Positions 11,364 to 23,322 of a stretch of DNA of 64,000 nucleotides are shown piece by piece. Location of the stretch: positions 496,001 through 560,000 of the forward strand of contig AP026164.1 in the NCBI GenBank assembly GCA_030295235.1, written 5' to 3'. The notes beneath the pieces are model-generated. The model did not search any database, was not told the origin of the DNA, and saw nothing but the letters and a program-made list of their open reading frames with translations. The number at the start of each line of letters is the position of its first letter. Positions within the stretch are counted from its first letter, which is position 1. Both the position numbers and the translations under genes were made by a program. The DNA comes from Fistulifera solaris (lineage: Eukaryota > Bacillariophyta > Bacillariophyceae > Naviculales > Stauroneidaceae).

Positions 11364-13588
11364 CTACGAAAGATGCGGCGTCAAAACAGTATTCAAGATC
11401 AGGGGAATAATCGACCCGTGCTGATGGGATGACTGGGACGAACTTCCCGTCAATACTTCGTTCGCCGTTTGACTTTTTGACTCCAGCAATGCGTCAATCT
11501 TTTCATCTAGATCAAATGCGGATATCCAGATGCTTTTCACGGGCCGCATTTGTCCGATCCGTCGTACACGATCTTCGGCTTGATTCGCTTCACCTGGAGT
11601 CCATGGTCGGTCAACAAGAACTATAGTACACGCAGCGGTGAGTGTTAAACCGACTCCACCGGCACCAAAGGTACTCACAAAGACTGGAGAGAGGCCTTTT
11701 GAAAATTATCTACCATATCTTGGCGTTTCTTCGCCGGAGTTTCTCCCGTCAACAGCTCAGCATTCCAACCCGACTCCATCAGCTTCTTGTGTATAGTCTT
11801 TGCCACTTCGACAAAACTGGTGAACACAACAATCGCGGCTTCTTGATTCAACACGGCAAGAGACAGCTCGATGGCTGCGTCTGTCTTGGCCAGAGAGCTT
11901 ACCATCCGTAACTTTTGGGTAGCTCCGAGTACAGCATCGTTTCCAACAGCCGACCTCGAATCCATATTCGCCTTGTATATTTTTGCGAGCTCATTCAAGG
12001 CTCTGTCGTGTTGAGCTTGCATTCGGCTACTGACTGGAACTTTTTTAACCAGCCGAGTCTGAGGTGGTAGCTCTTTGAGACACGTCTCTTTGGATAAATA
12101 CAGCAGATGAGACTGTGATAACTCCCTCAATTGAGAAACGTTGGATGAGCCAGTGGCAGTCCAAATAACAGGTCCATTGCCAAGGCGTATTTCTTTCCCT
12201 GCACAAAAGTGAGTCTCGTACATACGTTGATTCCTTCCTAGCGGATGGCGAACAGCTTTTAGTAGCGGAAAAAGATTCGATGGTTTGCCATTCTTCATGG
12301 GAGTTCCAGTCAACAATAAAACTCCAACACAGGATGGTGACTCCATGAGATGTAGAGCATTCTTCGTCCGCGCCGCTTGCATACTTTGCATGGTGTGTGC
12401 TTCATCTGCTACAACGACAAATTTTGATGCGTTCAATTTATCGGGAACTTTGGCCCACGAAACAATAATAACATCATTGTTGACGAAGTCGCGATCCGAT
12501 TCGCCATCCGCGACAGACAAACCGGTTGCTTCTTCCCCCGTACGTTTCCATTCTTTTTTAAGCGATACAGGGCAAATAAATACGACTTTCAACCCCTCCA
12601 TTGTACGCACAAATGACTTGGCCCATACACAGCCGATTAGAGTTTTCCCAAGGCCCATATCCAGGGCTAAAATCATTCGTCGCATCAGTATTCCGCACAG
12701 TATCGCTTTTCTCTGATGAGGAAACAGAGTCCATCCGTTCAGTAGCGGTGCCGACAGAGCAGCGTTCGAAACAAGTGTACTTCGGTAGGAATCCTCCACT
12801 GGCGCTGTCGACTTTGGATCGAATCGAAGTTGAGGGGGAAGCGAGGCTTGTCGAGGGTCTAGTACATGCTCTTCAGAGCTCGTAGAATCTTGCACTGTAG
12901 TTAATGAACAGTTACCTTTTTGTGTTTTCAATATTTGGCTTTGAGGAGGTGTGGACGCTGCTGGTTTCTTCCAAGCGTCGGGGCGTAAAGTTGTCAGTGT
13001 GTCTCGGTAGCATAGCTTTTGATGTTTTGGTAGAGGCTGAGTGCTCGAATTACTGCTTTCTTCCTGTCCTCGGGACCTCACTACCTTTGTTGGAGAGGAT
13101 GGGTTCGTACATTGAGTCGCACGACTCGTGTTTGCCAGTGAATGTTGTGTTTGATTGGGCGGAAATAAAGGATTGACAAATTCGAAGCGAGAAGATGCGG
13201 TTGAAGTTGAAGGGCTTGGGAATTCTTTCGCAGCGCGAATGTTTTGTTGTGCATGATGATAAGATGGAAGGCGGTTGACGATGTCGGAGGATCGATCGCA
13301 GCTTGCACTTGCTTGCTCTGCAACAGGATGTTGGGTTCGTTCCGTCAAACTTCCTCTAACAGTTCCCTGATTTCCATTGCTACATTCTGCAGCATCAACA
13401 AGTCGCGAAGCAGCATCCCAATCAATGTCACAATCGAATGGATCGCTCTCTGGCTGGTTATAATTGCTTGATATTAACGTTTCGGTGCGATTCACCTGAT
13501 TTTTGGGAGGAGCGTCCCATGGTCGGTTCGGTCGCTTATTCTGTGCTGATGCGCGATTCGCGTACGGATTTAAAACTCCCGGTGCCAT
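11364..13588 (-). CDS. SNF2-family DNA-dependent ATPase, SMARCAL1/ZRANB3-like
   Basis: Chromatin or replication-fork remodelling ATPase. A long, probably disordered N-terminus (residues 1-280, Ser/Gln/Asn-rich) precedes the helicase core. Walker A is DMGLGKT at about residue 310, the DEAH box is in VVADEAHT near 395, and motif III is LLTGTPMKN. The C-terminal lobe has VFTSF, then GGVGLTLTAA, RPWTPGEANQAEDR and RIGQ. The frame breaks at the CC at 11695-11696 (plus strand), just before VSTFGAGGVGL; one added base gives 741 residues. The start is the ATG at 13588 (MAPGVLNPYANR); an upstream in-frame TTG is not used. The compact core resembles annealing helicases, but subfamily is uncertain. Confidence 0.85.
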
Positions 13589-14102
13589 TCTTGATAGAAA
13601 CTGAACATATCTTTGTAATAAACAAGCTTTCTTGTTGCGTGAATATTGAAGAATGGGTAATGCAAGCAATTCACTTGGAAACGATATTGCGTAGTGATCG
13701 AAATCAAAAAGAGCACGCCATTAATCCGGTACTCGATAGAATAAAAAAAGTGCGTACCGGTAAGATAGCTGTAGGTGACTCTCTACTCAAAGTGAAACAC
13801 GAGTCATTCTATATGCGCTATATAGTACGCAACCCTCTCAACCCACTGGAAACTGTAAATAATAATACTGGTAAATGACCAGACGATCGGACGACAATGA
13901 TGAAATAATAGACGTAGGAAAACCGCTGTCAATGGATCCTTTTCGTGCAATCACTCTCCCATTGCCTTCTATCATACTGTAAGGAAATTCAGGTCTTCAT
14001 GTTGGCAGCTGCTTCTTCATCTAGAGCTACCCAAAGTAGTTCGGAAAGGAGAACGGGCATCATCACTCTGCGTTGAAAGATGAAGTGAATGTGCCCGAGT
14101 CG
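13589..14102. promoter_or_regulatory. Divergent promoter region between SNF2 and COG4 genes
   Basis: About 510 bp between two head-to-head genes, so it should hold both promoters. No specific motif is claimed. An ATG at 13998 opens a short frame (MLAAASSSRATQ) that would join the COG4 frame if one base were miscalled near 14055-14065. Confidence 0.45.
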
Positions 14103-16769
14103 ATGGCAGCTGCACTCGATTGTGACGACCCTGTGCAAGCTTTGCATTTGATATCTAGTCATTCGAATACTATAGCACTAGAACTCTCGGACAAACTACT
14201 GGAAGATGTTCAGACGTACAAGTTGGTTCTCCCGGATATTCTCGCGTCCACCCAACAACCCGGCCATCCGCTTCATTCGGCAATTGCCTGCTCGGAATCT
14301 GTTCGACAGTCTTTAAATAAAATTGCTTCAGGAGGCTCACAAGCTTCACAAGAAATTCGTCATTTAGAGCAAGAAAAGACCGAACTGGAGGAACATGCAA
14401 GGGCCGTTCAAATGGCACTGACGTTGCGAACGTCGTCCGACAAGGCGTTGCAGGCGATGCAAACGAATCAATTACGAGAGGCTGCGGAGGCTGTTAAGCC
14501 GTGGTTAGAATGGCATGAAGCGCACAGTCAAAGTAACGGGAAGAATACAGAATCGGCTCGGTGCCGAGCGTACGCGGGAGAGTATTGTCTCAAACAACTA
14601 TCCACGACGTATGGTCACCTCAAAGAAACGTTGTTGAAGCAATACGAAGCCGCTGTGCTCAAATCAGATCTTGCCGCACTCGGCGAGCTGACTCCAACTT
14701 TGAGTCTCGTGCAGCTGGAACCCGATGCTGTTCGCTTGTATTTGCAATTTCTGAAATCCATTATCATGGAAGACTTTCAAAAAGCGTCACAGCAGAAGAG
14801 TAAAGACCAGCGACCGCCACCCTTCGTACCCATGGCTCGAGTCTATAACGCAGCCGTTTCATGTTTGCGCCATCATCTACCCATGGTTTCACATTTTCTT
14901 TACAAAGCAGATGGCGACTCTTCCGTCGTGCAACTCGTGCACGGTGAAGTGGAACAAATCGTACTGCCGTTGTTGGAGCAATATCAAAAGGATCGGCAAC
15001 TCACGGCTGTATACAATCGCGCTCAACAAATATACGCAGCGCTGGAGGAGCGTTATACGGGTCGAGCTATAATGGATCATAAGCAAGGGACATCCGATGA
15101 TCCTACTATCGATGATGAGGAAGCAGATGATTGTAATTTTTCCGTCGCCATTGGCTCGCTGAGCGATGCCGATGCTGCCATGGAAGAAGCTGCACGATGC
15201 ATTCAATCTGCAGAATCGTATTTGCGGTTCATCCGTCACTCTGCAGATCAAATTAATGAAGCCCGGAGAATTCGCTTTGAACAGTCATGGCGAAAGAGTC
15301 AATTGGACGGAGAACGAACCAAGTGGAAAAAATCAACAAAACAAAATGAGGACGGTCATGATGGCGGCGACTCTGACGAAGATAGAACAGAATACCAACC
15401 TAGCATCATTGTTCCAGACAACACATCACTTCACACTATGATTACTGAGATAGGTGGAAAATACGCTGGGATTGAAAAATGTCTTTTGTTGGCAAGTATG
15501 CAAAGAGCCTTTGTCTCCTCTGATCTTGACCCTCGATACTACCGACCACTCTCGCTGTCGCTGGAGTCGTCTGTCGCAGCACCTGAGCGCACTCGTACTA
15601 AGGCGCTGCAAACGTCAATGGTGGACGCCTGCATGTACGCTGCCAGACACGGAGCTCAACGAGCATTTGCCACAGGTCACACGAGCACAGCTAGTGCCAT
15701 GACCAATTTTGTCTCCGATTGCTTGACTGGAGTTCTCTTGGAGGTACTGGGTCAACGAGCCGAAGAAGCAGGTGTGGCTCTTTTAAAACCAGGAGATGGT
15801 CTTCTTGTCGGTGTTGCAGGCCTTTTCAATAATGCTTCAAACTTGATTCGCCAAGGGGCCCATGCGAGCGGGGTTCGAAAAAATCAGGACGAAGAAGCTG
15901 AGAAAAGACAGAATGATATTGCGCATGCCTGTGCGACAGTAAATGATGTAGAGGTCGCAGTCGATCAGGTCCATAGACTTTCTAAGTTGCTGACTGACGC
16001 TGTTGCTCAAGGTTTTCCGCCAGGAATGCACGAGACTGAACAGCTTAGTCTGTGCGTCCAATCGCTTTCAAATGTCGTAGATAGTTTCCGGATTGCTTCG
16101 AATGGGACGGTGGAATCCCTTGAATCCGTCCTAAAGCCTCGCCTGAGGTCAATTGTGGGAGAAGCTGTAGGCAGTGAGGGTGGCACATTTATGGGATCGT
16201 CCGTAGCTGCCATGGGTGGCGCTAAGGCAAGCGATCGCGGAGCGATGGCGAGAATGAATTATAATCTAGATGAAGAAACATACAATCTTCTGCAACTTTC
16301 TGAAGGGTATGTCGCTCGGCTCTGCCATTCTCTCGATGAACTCATGGATCCGCTCCGGCAGTATCTAGCCCCGAGACTTTGGGACACGCTGTTACTTAGT
16401 GCTATGGGAACTGTGTCCAAGCGGTTAGAGACCTCGATTCGAAAATGTGAATTCACAGCTCTAGGTGCTTTGACACTGGATGCTGATGTTCGCGACATTA
16501 TCAACTTCGTGAAAGAACGTCTTTACGCTCCAGAGTACAACTCCACCGCTGCCGTTACGAAAGCCTGTCCTGCTCTTTCACGATTGTTGCAAATAGCCAA
16601 GCTGCTGTCAGTGGACGATCTGGAGGATGTTGTTGATTTGATCAGCAGCGCCAAGCGAAAAGGTAACTGGGATTTGAATTTAGATGACGCTAAATCTCTT
16701 CTGAGCTCAAGAGTTGAATTCGAGAGCTCCAAAGTCAATACATTGCTACGTCTTCCTGATAATGAATAA
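14103..16769 (+). CDS. COG4: Conserved oligomeric Golgi complex subunit 4
   Basis: Subunit of the COG tethering complex for retrograde transport within the Golgi. Single exon, 888 residues from the ATG at 14103. The N-terminal coiled coil (EIRHLEQEKTELEEHARAVQ, about residues 85-105) and the helical region with LEPDAVRLYLQFLKSIIMED fit COG4. A middle acidic linker is rich in Asp/Glu, and the C-terminal helical domain keeps a VNDVEVA-like pattern and a late LLQIAKLLSVDDLEDV stretch. The frame is open upstream to a stop at 14037, so the true N-terminus may be longer. Family assignment rests on overall pattern rather than one motif. Confidence 0.72.
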   Translation: MAAALDCDDPVQALHLISSHSNTIALELSDKLLEDVQTYKLVLPDILASTQQPGHPLHSAIACSESVRQSLNKIASGGSQASQEIRHLEQEKTELEEHARAVQMALTLRTSSDKALQAMQTNQLREAAEAVKPWLEWHEAHSQSNGKNTESARCRAYAGEYCLKQLSTTYGHLKETLLKQYEAAVLKSDLAALGELTPTLSLVQLEPDAVRLYLQFLKSIIMEDFQKASQQKSKDQRPPPFVPMARVYNAAVSCLRHHLPMVSHFLYKADGDSSVVQLVHGEVEQIVLPLLEQYQKDRQLTAVYNRAQQIYAALEERYTGRAIMDHKQGTSDDPTIDDEEADDCNFSVAIGSLSDADAAMEEAARCIQSAESYLRFIRHSADQINEARRIRFEQSWRKSQLDGERTKWKKSTKQNEDGHDGGDSDEDRTEYQPSIIVPDNTSLHTMITEIGGKYAGIEKCLLLASMQRAFVSSDLDPRYYRPLSLSLESSVAAPERTRTKALQTSMVDACMYAARHGAQRAFATGHTSTASAMTNFVSDCLTGVLLEVLGQRAEEAGVALLKPGDGLLVGVAGLFNNASNLIRQGAHASGVRKNQDEEAEKRQNDIAHACATVNDVEVAVDQVHRLSKLLTDAVAQGFPPGMHETEQLSLCVQSLSNVVDSFRIASNGTVESLESVLKPRLRSIVGEAVGSEGGTFMGSSVAAMGGAKASDRGAMARMNYNLDEETYNLLQLSEGYVARLCHSLDELMDPLRQYLAPRLWDTLLLSAMGTVSKRLETSIRKCEFTALGALTLDADVRDIINFVKERLYAPEYNSTAAVTKACPALSRLLQIAKLLSVDDLEDVVDLISSAKRKGNWDLNLDDAKSLLSSRVEFESSKVNTLLRLPDNE

Positions 16770-16842
16770 AGCACCGAGTCTCTTAGTCCGGATTAAATGC
16801 TATAACTGCAGTGTGAAATGGTGAAATGATAACTCATAACGT

Positions 16843-17871
16843 TTATACTTTACGTTGCTTCTGGAAACATCTCTTTAGGAACTGCAGTATCTCTTCGCCA
16901 ACCTGCTCGGGTTGTTCTAACATGACGAGGTGACTTGCTGGATCGACGACTACAAGCGTGGACATGGGGAGCTGGTCAGCAAGATGCTGTCCACATTCTA
17001 GTGGGAGAACTCTATCATCTTTCCCGTGAATAATCAGAGCAGGAACATTGCGAATCGATTGAACGTCGTCTACGGTTGCCCACTGCATGTTGCGATGATA
17101 GTTTCTTGCAAGAGACATATCATTGCGGTTGCTTCCTTTCCGCACTTCCTCACGAAGCTCCGTATGATCCGGATGGACTGACATGTTGACAAATTCGTCT
17201 GTCATGGTTTTTTGAAGGAAACGTAAAATGAAAAGGGGTAGTTTCATGATGGGGTGTCCACCATCGGAGTGAGGCAAATGAGGATTGCGGATTGACGTGC
17301 CGATGAGGACGAGGCCCCTCAAATTTGACAGCGGATTGGTTCGGAGAGTATTAAAAACAATTGTAGGACCGTACGAATGCCCAATCACGATGATGGGCAC
17401 TGTCGAATCAGTATATTTTTCCAGAATCGCAGTAAAATCTTTCGCAAGTTCCTCGTTTTGAAAGGCGGACGGTCGGGTATCTGTAGGAAGAGGCGATTGA
17501 CCGCAACCCACACAGTCGTAAAGAATGAATTTAACGCATTTCAAGGATAGAAATTCGTCGCAACGCTGCTTCAGAATATTCAAAACCAGGCCAAATTGTT
17601 GTTCCGTCGCCATCGTTCCGTGTTGAAACACGAGCTGGAGTTCAACGTTGTCTTGGGCGTTTCCTTGATATTCCTGCCTTACGAAAACGCTACGACCGGG
17701 TCGTATCTCCTGTATGCAAGCGTCCGATACATGGTTTATTGTCATGTTAAGCGGCGAAGCTAGTAATGGGGGATAGACTAGTCCATAGTCCATTGTCAAT
17801 TTGCTGATGTTCGAATTATCAAAATGCGTGTAATTTTTCCCTGCAACGGTACCAGTGCGACTTGTATGCAT
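16843..17871 (-). CDS. Alpha/beta hydrolase (ABHD8-like)
   Basis: Serine hydrolase of the alpha/beta fold, probably acting on a lipid or ester. Seen: LVFQHGTM (oxyanion strand), YDCVGCGQS, the nucleophile elbow GHSYGP, IIHGKDDRVLP with the catalytic Asp, and ASHLVMLEQPE with the catalytic His. The Ser-Asp-His triad is complete and in the usual order. The frame is open further upstream to a TTG at 18039. ATGs at 17871 and 17793 are the realistic starts; 17871 gives 342 residues. No signal peptide is clear. It is convergent with COG4, with 73 bp between them. Substrate cannot be told from sequence. Confidence 0.8.
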   Translation of the reverse strand: MHTSRTGTVAGKNYTHFDNSNISKLTMDYGLVYPPLLASPLNMTINHVSDACIQEIRPGRSVFVRQEYQGNAQDNVELQLVFQHGTMATEQQFGLVLNILKQRCDEFLSLKCVKFILYDCVGCGQSPLPTDTRPSAFQNEELAKDFTAILEKYTDSTVPIIVIGHSYGPTIVFNTLRTNPLSNLRGLVLIGTSIRNPHLPHSDGGHPIMKLPLFILRFLQKTMTDEFVNMSVHPDHTELREEVRKGSNRNDMSLARNYHRNMQWATVDDVQSIRNVPALIIHGKDDRVLPLECGQHLADQLPMSTLVVVDPASHLVMLEQPEQVGEEILQFLKRCFQKQRKV

Positions 17872-18286
17872 TACACGACTGATTAGTGAACGAAAGGGAC
17901 ACGTTGCTAATAAGCCTCCACTATTAACAGCAAAGTGCAAATAAAATATACTGTATTCTTTTATCTGCACGGCGTTAGATTGTTCGTCTTGTGGTGTCAA
18001 TGCATACGGCTCACAGATTTTTGTGGTCAAAAAGCCCAATAATTTTTTTCTAGCTTCTGGTTCCAGACACCAAAAGAAGACGAAATGTCACCATTCTTGC
18101 GACAATACTGCTAACGTCCGTTCGGTCGGCAAGCTTGAAAAGTTACCATTCTTTTGCATTCACTTTACAATTTCATGCAGCATTTGCAATGAACGCATCG
18201 ATTATGGATTTAAAGAGATCCTTAGACCTCGGCCTATGGAGTATGGAGGTATTTTACTGTCTTCAGCATTTCTATATTCCTGAAGT

Positions 18287-18330
18287 GTAGGCGACCTTTG
18301 CTGCCACGACTGCATTTCAGTCATGAATCA
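18287..18330 (+). repeat. Dispersed hairpin element, copy 1
   Basis: Begins GTGTAGGCGACC and ends with the stem-loop CGACTGCATTTCAGTCATG at 18307-18325 (GACTG/CAGTC stem). The same block recurs at five other intergenic sites. Confidence 0.75.
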
Positions 18331-18494
18331 ATATCATGTTGAGTGAGCCAGATTGCTACCTAACCTCCGTCAACACATTTGTCGATACTACGATGCAATT
18401 ATTGCTATTAGCATTTGCGACGTTAACCTCGATTTTCGATGACTAGGGAACCTTTGTCGTGTTCCATTACACAATTGACCCAAAACCCAAAGTG

Positions 18495-18535
18495 TTGTTC
18501 GTTTTCACCACGACTGCTTTTCAGTCATGAGCGAC
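18495..18535 (+). repeat. Dispersed hairpin element, copy 2
   Basis: Core at 18511-18529 differs by one base in the loop (CTTTT instead of CATTT). The flank upstream is less conserved. Confidence 0.6.
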
Positions 18536-19074
18536 GCACAAAAGGATGCTGCTAAGATTTCCAATAATGAAGTAATACCAAAAAAACATGGTACGTAGTA
18601 CGTACGTGGTAGACTTTGTACTCCGTACAAAGTAGTGAGCGTGCGTGCGTGCGTGCGTAAAGCTGGAATAAGTGGGAAGTAAAAGGCATCACATCTCTCT
18701 CTAGAGAGGTTGACTGACTGACCGTTCCATATCCTATCCCTGCCCTTGCGTTATAAAGGACGCACTTTTTGGTCGATGCGACGATGCGATGAGCAAAGCG
18801 CCGCAACTTCATTTATCATTTTAAAAGTGGCTGATGTCCTGGTAACATGTCTATCTTATAATCAACATGGACGATTAGCTTTTCCAGTCTAAAGAGCCTT
18901 CTTCGTCCTCTCAAGCAATATATTTCGAATCCTCGCAAGATTTTATGATATGGCCGAGAGAGATCCGTTTCACAGCGACGACGATTTTGGCGCTTCTGTA
19001 CATTCATTCGCTGATACATTCGATCTTTCACCAAAAACAATATTTGCTATATTGACGTCCATCCTTTTGCTATA

Positions 19075-19794
19075 ATGGCTCATTGGAGATGTGAGTGATT
19101 GTGCGCTCTTTTCGGTGTGCTGATGAGTTTTCTCACGGTCTTTCTTTTGACAATGAACTTCAGCCTCTATAGAAAGTTGGTATAGAAGTCTGAGATTTCA
19201 ACTAAGGCATATAACCATAACAGAGCTCATCGTTAATTGGTGGTGGACGAATGTTGAATATGTTCAAGGAGCATGGTTTATTGGACGTGAGATTCTGCGG
19301 AATACTTTTCTGATCTTGAGGGGTAGCCCAGATTTTTCCAAACGAGATGGCGTGTATACGGACTTGACGGAGAAGCAAGATGGCTATCGGTCGTCTATGC
19401 CAGCGTTATTATATGATGAGTATCTGAAGGATGTACTCGAGCCAACCAGAAAAGAACAAGGAACAGAGACAACATTGGGCAATGGTCAACATAGACAAGA
19501 CAATCGCGCTATTACAAATATATCGGCGACAACGAAAGTACAGTTGAAGCACGAAGAAGTCGAACCTGCGTTCCGTCGCGAAAAAGGCTATCCTCCTGGT
19601 TGGTTAGTATTCCACTCGCGTTTAGGTGTTGTTCAAAGAGCCTAGCCGACGAATACGATCGGAGAAAACTTCTTTTGGTGGACGAATCACAGGGTTTGAT
19701 ACATGCCAAGGCACGTAAGGTGTGTTCATCCTTTCATGACCCACATTCGCTAGTCGTCGGCAATAACAGTCAATCATCGCTTACCGCTCATTGA
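19075..19794 (+). CDS. Unknown conserved-looking protein, two exons, one frame break
   Basis: Not recognised. Exon 1 is very short (19075-19090, MAHWR plus one base), then a 73-nt GT-AG intron, then exon 2 from 19164. The product begins MAHWRSSIESWYRSL and continues with NWWWTNVEYVQGAWFIGREI, Trp-rich and unlike chance sequence. Later come YPPGWLVFHSRLGVV and, after a break at the AAA run 19635-19637, LADEYDRRKLLLVDESQG. One extra A joins the two parts and gives 215 residues ending at 19794. A donor-like GTAAG near 19712 leaves open another 3' exon. Possibly an organelle protein; no function is proposed. Confidence 0.55.
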
Positions 19795-19947
19795 GGCTTG
19801 AGAAGTTCATTACGAGTTGATTTTTCGCCAACGACCACTTAATCTCGGCATGACGACAGGCACATTTATTTTCAAATTCATGGTTACACAGGGTTTTGGA
19901 ACTTCCACGAAAAACTAGGCTATACATCCGGACTCATTTCATAAGAA

Positions 19948-20208
19948 ATGAGCAAGTCAGGTTCGAGACATTTAATGAGCAATACTTACTCTACAGAAGG
20001 AAGCCAATCTGTATTGCCAACATCATACATCTACTGGAAAGAATTATCATTCTTCACGAAAGTTCTTATTGTCTCATTGATAATAATTGTGATGATTCTG
20101 ACTACCATGTTTAAAGTTTCGACGACGAACGACGACTCCCTTTATCATCAGAAATTGAGTCGTAGTGGCACAGCGCTAAAGCTTACTCGCTTAGCTGCCA
20201 CGTGGTAG
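19948..20208 (+). CDS. Possible small single-pass membrane protein
   Basis: 86 residues, not recognised. A polar N-terminus (MSKSGSRHLMSN) is followed by a strong hydrophobic helix at about residues 38-55 (VLIVSLIIIVMILTTMF) and a polar tail ending in TRLAATW. It could be an independent small gene or a 3' exon of the preceding one. A 12-bp-stem hairpin follows the stop codon. Another ORF overlaps it in a different frame (19896-20114), so this call is weak. Confidence 0.3.
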   Translation: MSKSGSRHLMSNTYSTEGSQSVLPTSYIYWKELSFFTKVLIVSLIIIVMILTTMFKVSTTNDDSLYHQKLSRSGTALKLTRLAATW

Positions 20209-20676
20209 TCACAATGCTGAAAAATCACGCAAAGGAGTATATACTTTATATGTATACTCCTTTGAATCAAGTAAAGGATAGTACATTTTTACTTATAGTC
20301 GCGTGAACAATTGATGACGCAATACGCAATGACCTCCGAGCACCGAACGGAGAACTGAACACGGAGCAATCGTGTTCGGCGAAACGGTCCTCACTATAGC
20401 GTTATTTTGTTGATTCTGTCCCGGTGCGCTGAATGGCTGAAACCGTTACAGTGATTATTCGCTACACAATGTGCTACCGGTAGTTTGTGTACTCCGCAAC
20501 AAAATCCTATCGCTTCCCTTATACGCAGAACATCTACCGCAAATGGCGTAGAAAAGATTGACATGGCCGAACCGCTTCGAAGGTCTCGCTGCGGAACTTT
20601 TCATAATTTTCGCAGTCGTATTGAGCGAAGACTTTGTTGTTGCTATCCCACTCCACTTTACAAGCAGATATCAAGC
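20209..20676. other. Intergenic, upstream of polyubiquitin
   Basis: Contains a perfect inverted repeat at 20230-20264 (stem CAAAGGAGTATA, 11-nt loop). The rest should include the polyubiquitin promoter and 5' UTR; no specific element is claimed. Confidence 0.5.
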
Positions 20677-21833
<1,157 letters not shown>

Positions 21834-23322
21834 GGCATTCGTAGATAACTCGTGCTCATGCACGTAAGTAGCGTACGATTGTCTCTGTGAAAAATTTTCA
21901 TTTTGCCATGTAGCAGTGTCTTTCGTTGTATGAACAGTGCTTATCTAATCTCATGTTGAGCATATCATGCATCAACAATTATTGCGGATCGAGAGAAAGT
22001 ACCGCTCGTTGTTGTATCTAATCAACTGACTCGAGAATTCCATGATCAGTTTAAGTGAGCTATGCTATTACAATCAAAAGATGTTTAATCGGTCGAGGAA
22101 TGCTGATAACAGCAACATCTAATGCGACTAGTATTAGTTAAAATGAGCCTTTCCTTAGGCGACCAAGTCCCTCTACCTGCACGCAAGGCTAAAGACATTA
22201 GGGCAATTCGCTTCTCGAAACCACGGTCCATAATTTCGATCAAATAGCAAATACTCCGTATTACTGTAAGACTTTGGGAACGTCAGCTGGCACCACAACA
22301 AGCGTTAAAGGGTCAACACATGCACTGATTTAGTATTCAATCATCAAACGATGAGAGAGCCTATCATTGATAGTACGGAGTGGGTAGATTTACAGCATGG
22401 ATTGGATCTTTAACGAATGGGGCGACTTTCAATCTATCTTTTAGTTGGCCTGGTTGACAAATAAACAGGGATGAGAACACACGAGGATGCCTTTTAGCTA
22501 GAATGTTGCACTTATGAAACCATCTGTCCTAGTAAACATTGCCTTCACGTAGAAAAGTCAAGAGAAAACGACTCTTCATATGGTCGAGAGAACGGTGCAA
22601 ATTTGAAAACGTTTGGTAGCCTTACCATCAAAACGCAAACCAAAAATGAACGCAGTCATACAGCTTTGCTAATGAGAAAGCATTTTAAAAAGCGTTAGGT
22701 TCATTACATGAGCGTAATGGTCGTTTGGATTTCAATATCTCCGATGTTTATTTTTCGCGTATCACTGCACGACAGGTTACCGGTACCGGTACTTGTAACG
22801 ATACTACGTAGCATCAAAATTCCATGCGTGCCAGCTGCCGTAGCTGCCAGTTACCGCAGCTGCCATATCCGGGTACCGCTTCTGTCGATGAATTTTTTAC
22901 CAGTACGACGCCTACGAGGTTTTCACGTAGACATGCGAAGCGTTGTGAAAAGTTTTTGCTTTTTGCGGTCCTTGATGACGGTTTACGCAACAGAAGCACT
23001 ACCAGGTACCTGACTCAAGACTTTAATAAGTCTTGGGTAAACTATGGTATTCGTCCACGTAAAGACTTTAGTACGATAAGAAACAACTGAGAATGGCATC
23101 ACAAGTTAGCTGCCTGAGATGACTTGAACAGCATACGAATTCTCTTTAACCTTCAGCACGTTCTTTAGGGACTGCAGTAAGGCAAATGCCCTCTCGGATT
23201 CTCGAAGTACTCTGAAGTCACAACGGGTCTCACATCTTAACTCGAATGCACCAACACTAACGTCGAACAAGTTATAATTAACTTCCAGATATGCAGTGTT
23301 GTTTCTTTATCGAATGCAGTTA
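21834..23322. other. Intergenic, no gene recognised
   Basis: About 1.5 kb without credible coding sequence. A small inverted repeat lies at 23018-23035 (AAGACTT arms) and a GGTACCGGTAC-type palindromic cluster near 22776-22790. Confidence 0.5.

Larger units (their letters stand above)
17872..19074. other. Intergenic, holding two hairpin-element copies and small repeats
   Basis: No gene recognised. It contains two copies of the dispersed hairpin element (18287-18330 and 18495-18535), a perfect inverted repeat at 18613-18633 (ACTTTGTAC, 3-nt loop, GTACAAAGT) and a GTGC microsatellite near 18639-18658. Confidence 0.6.

Noticed and set aside
13438-13878. Plus-strand ORF opposite the SNF2 N-terminus
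   Set aside because: Antisense to a supported gene and without recognisable composition.
18639-18658. GTGC microsatellite as a functional site
   Set aside because: A simple short tandem repeat; no structure or conservation visible.
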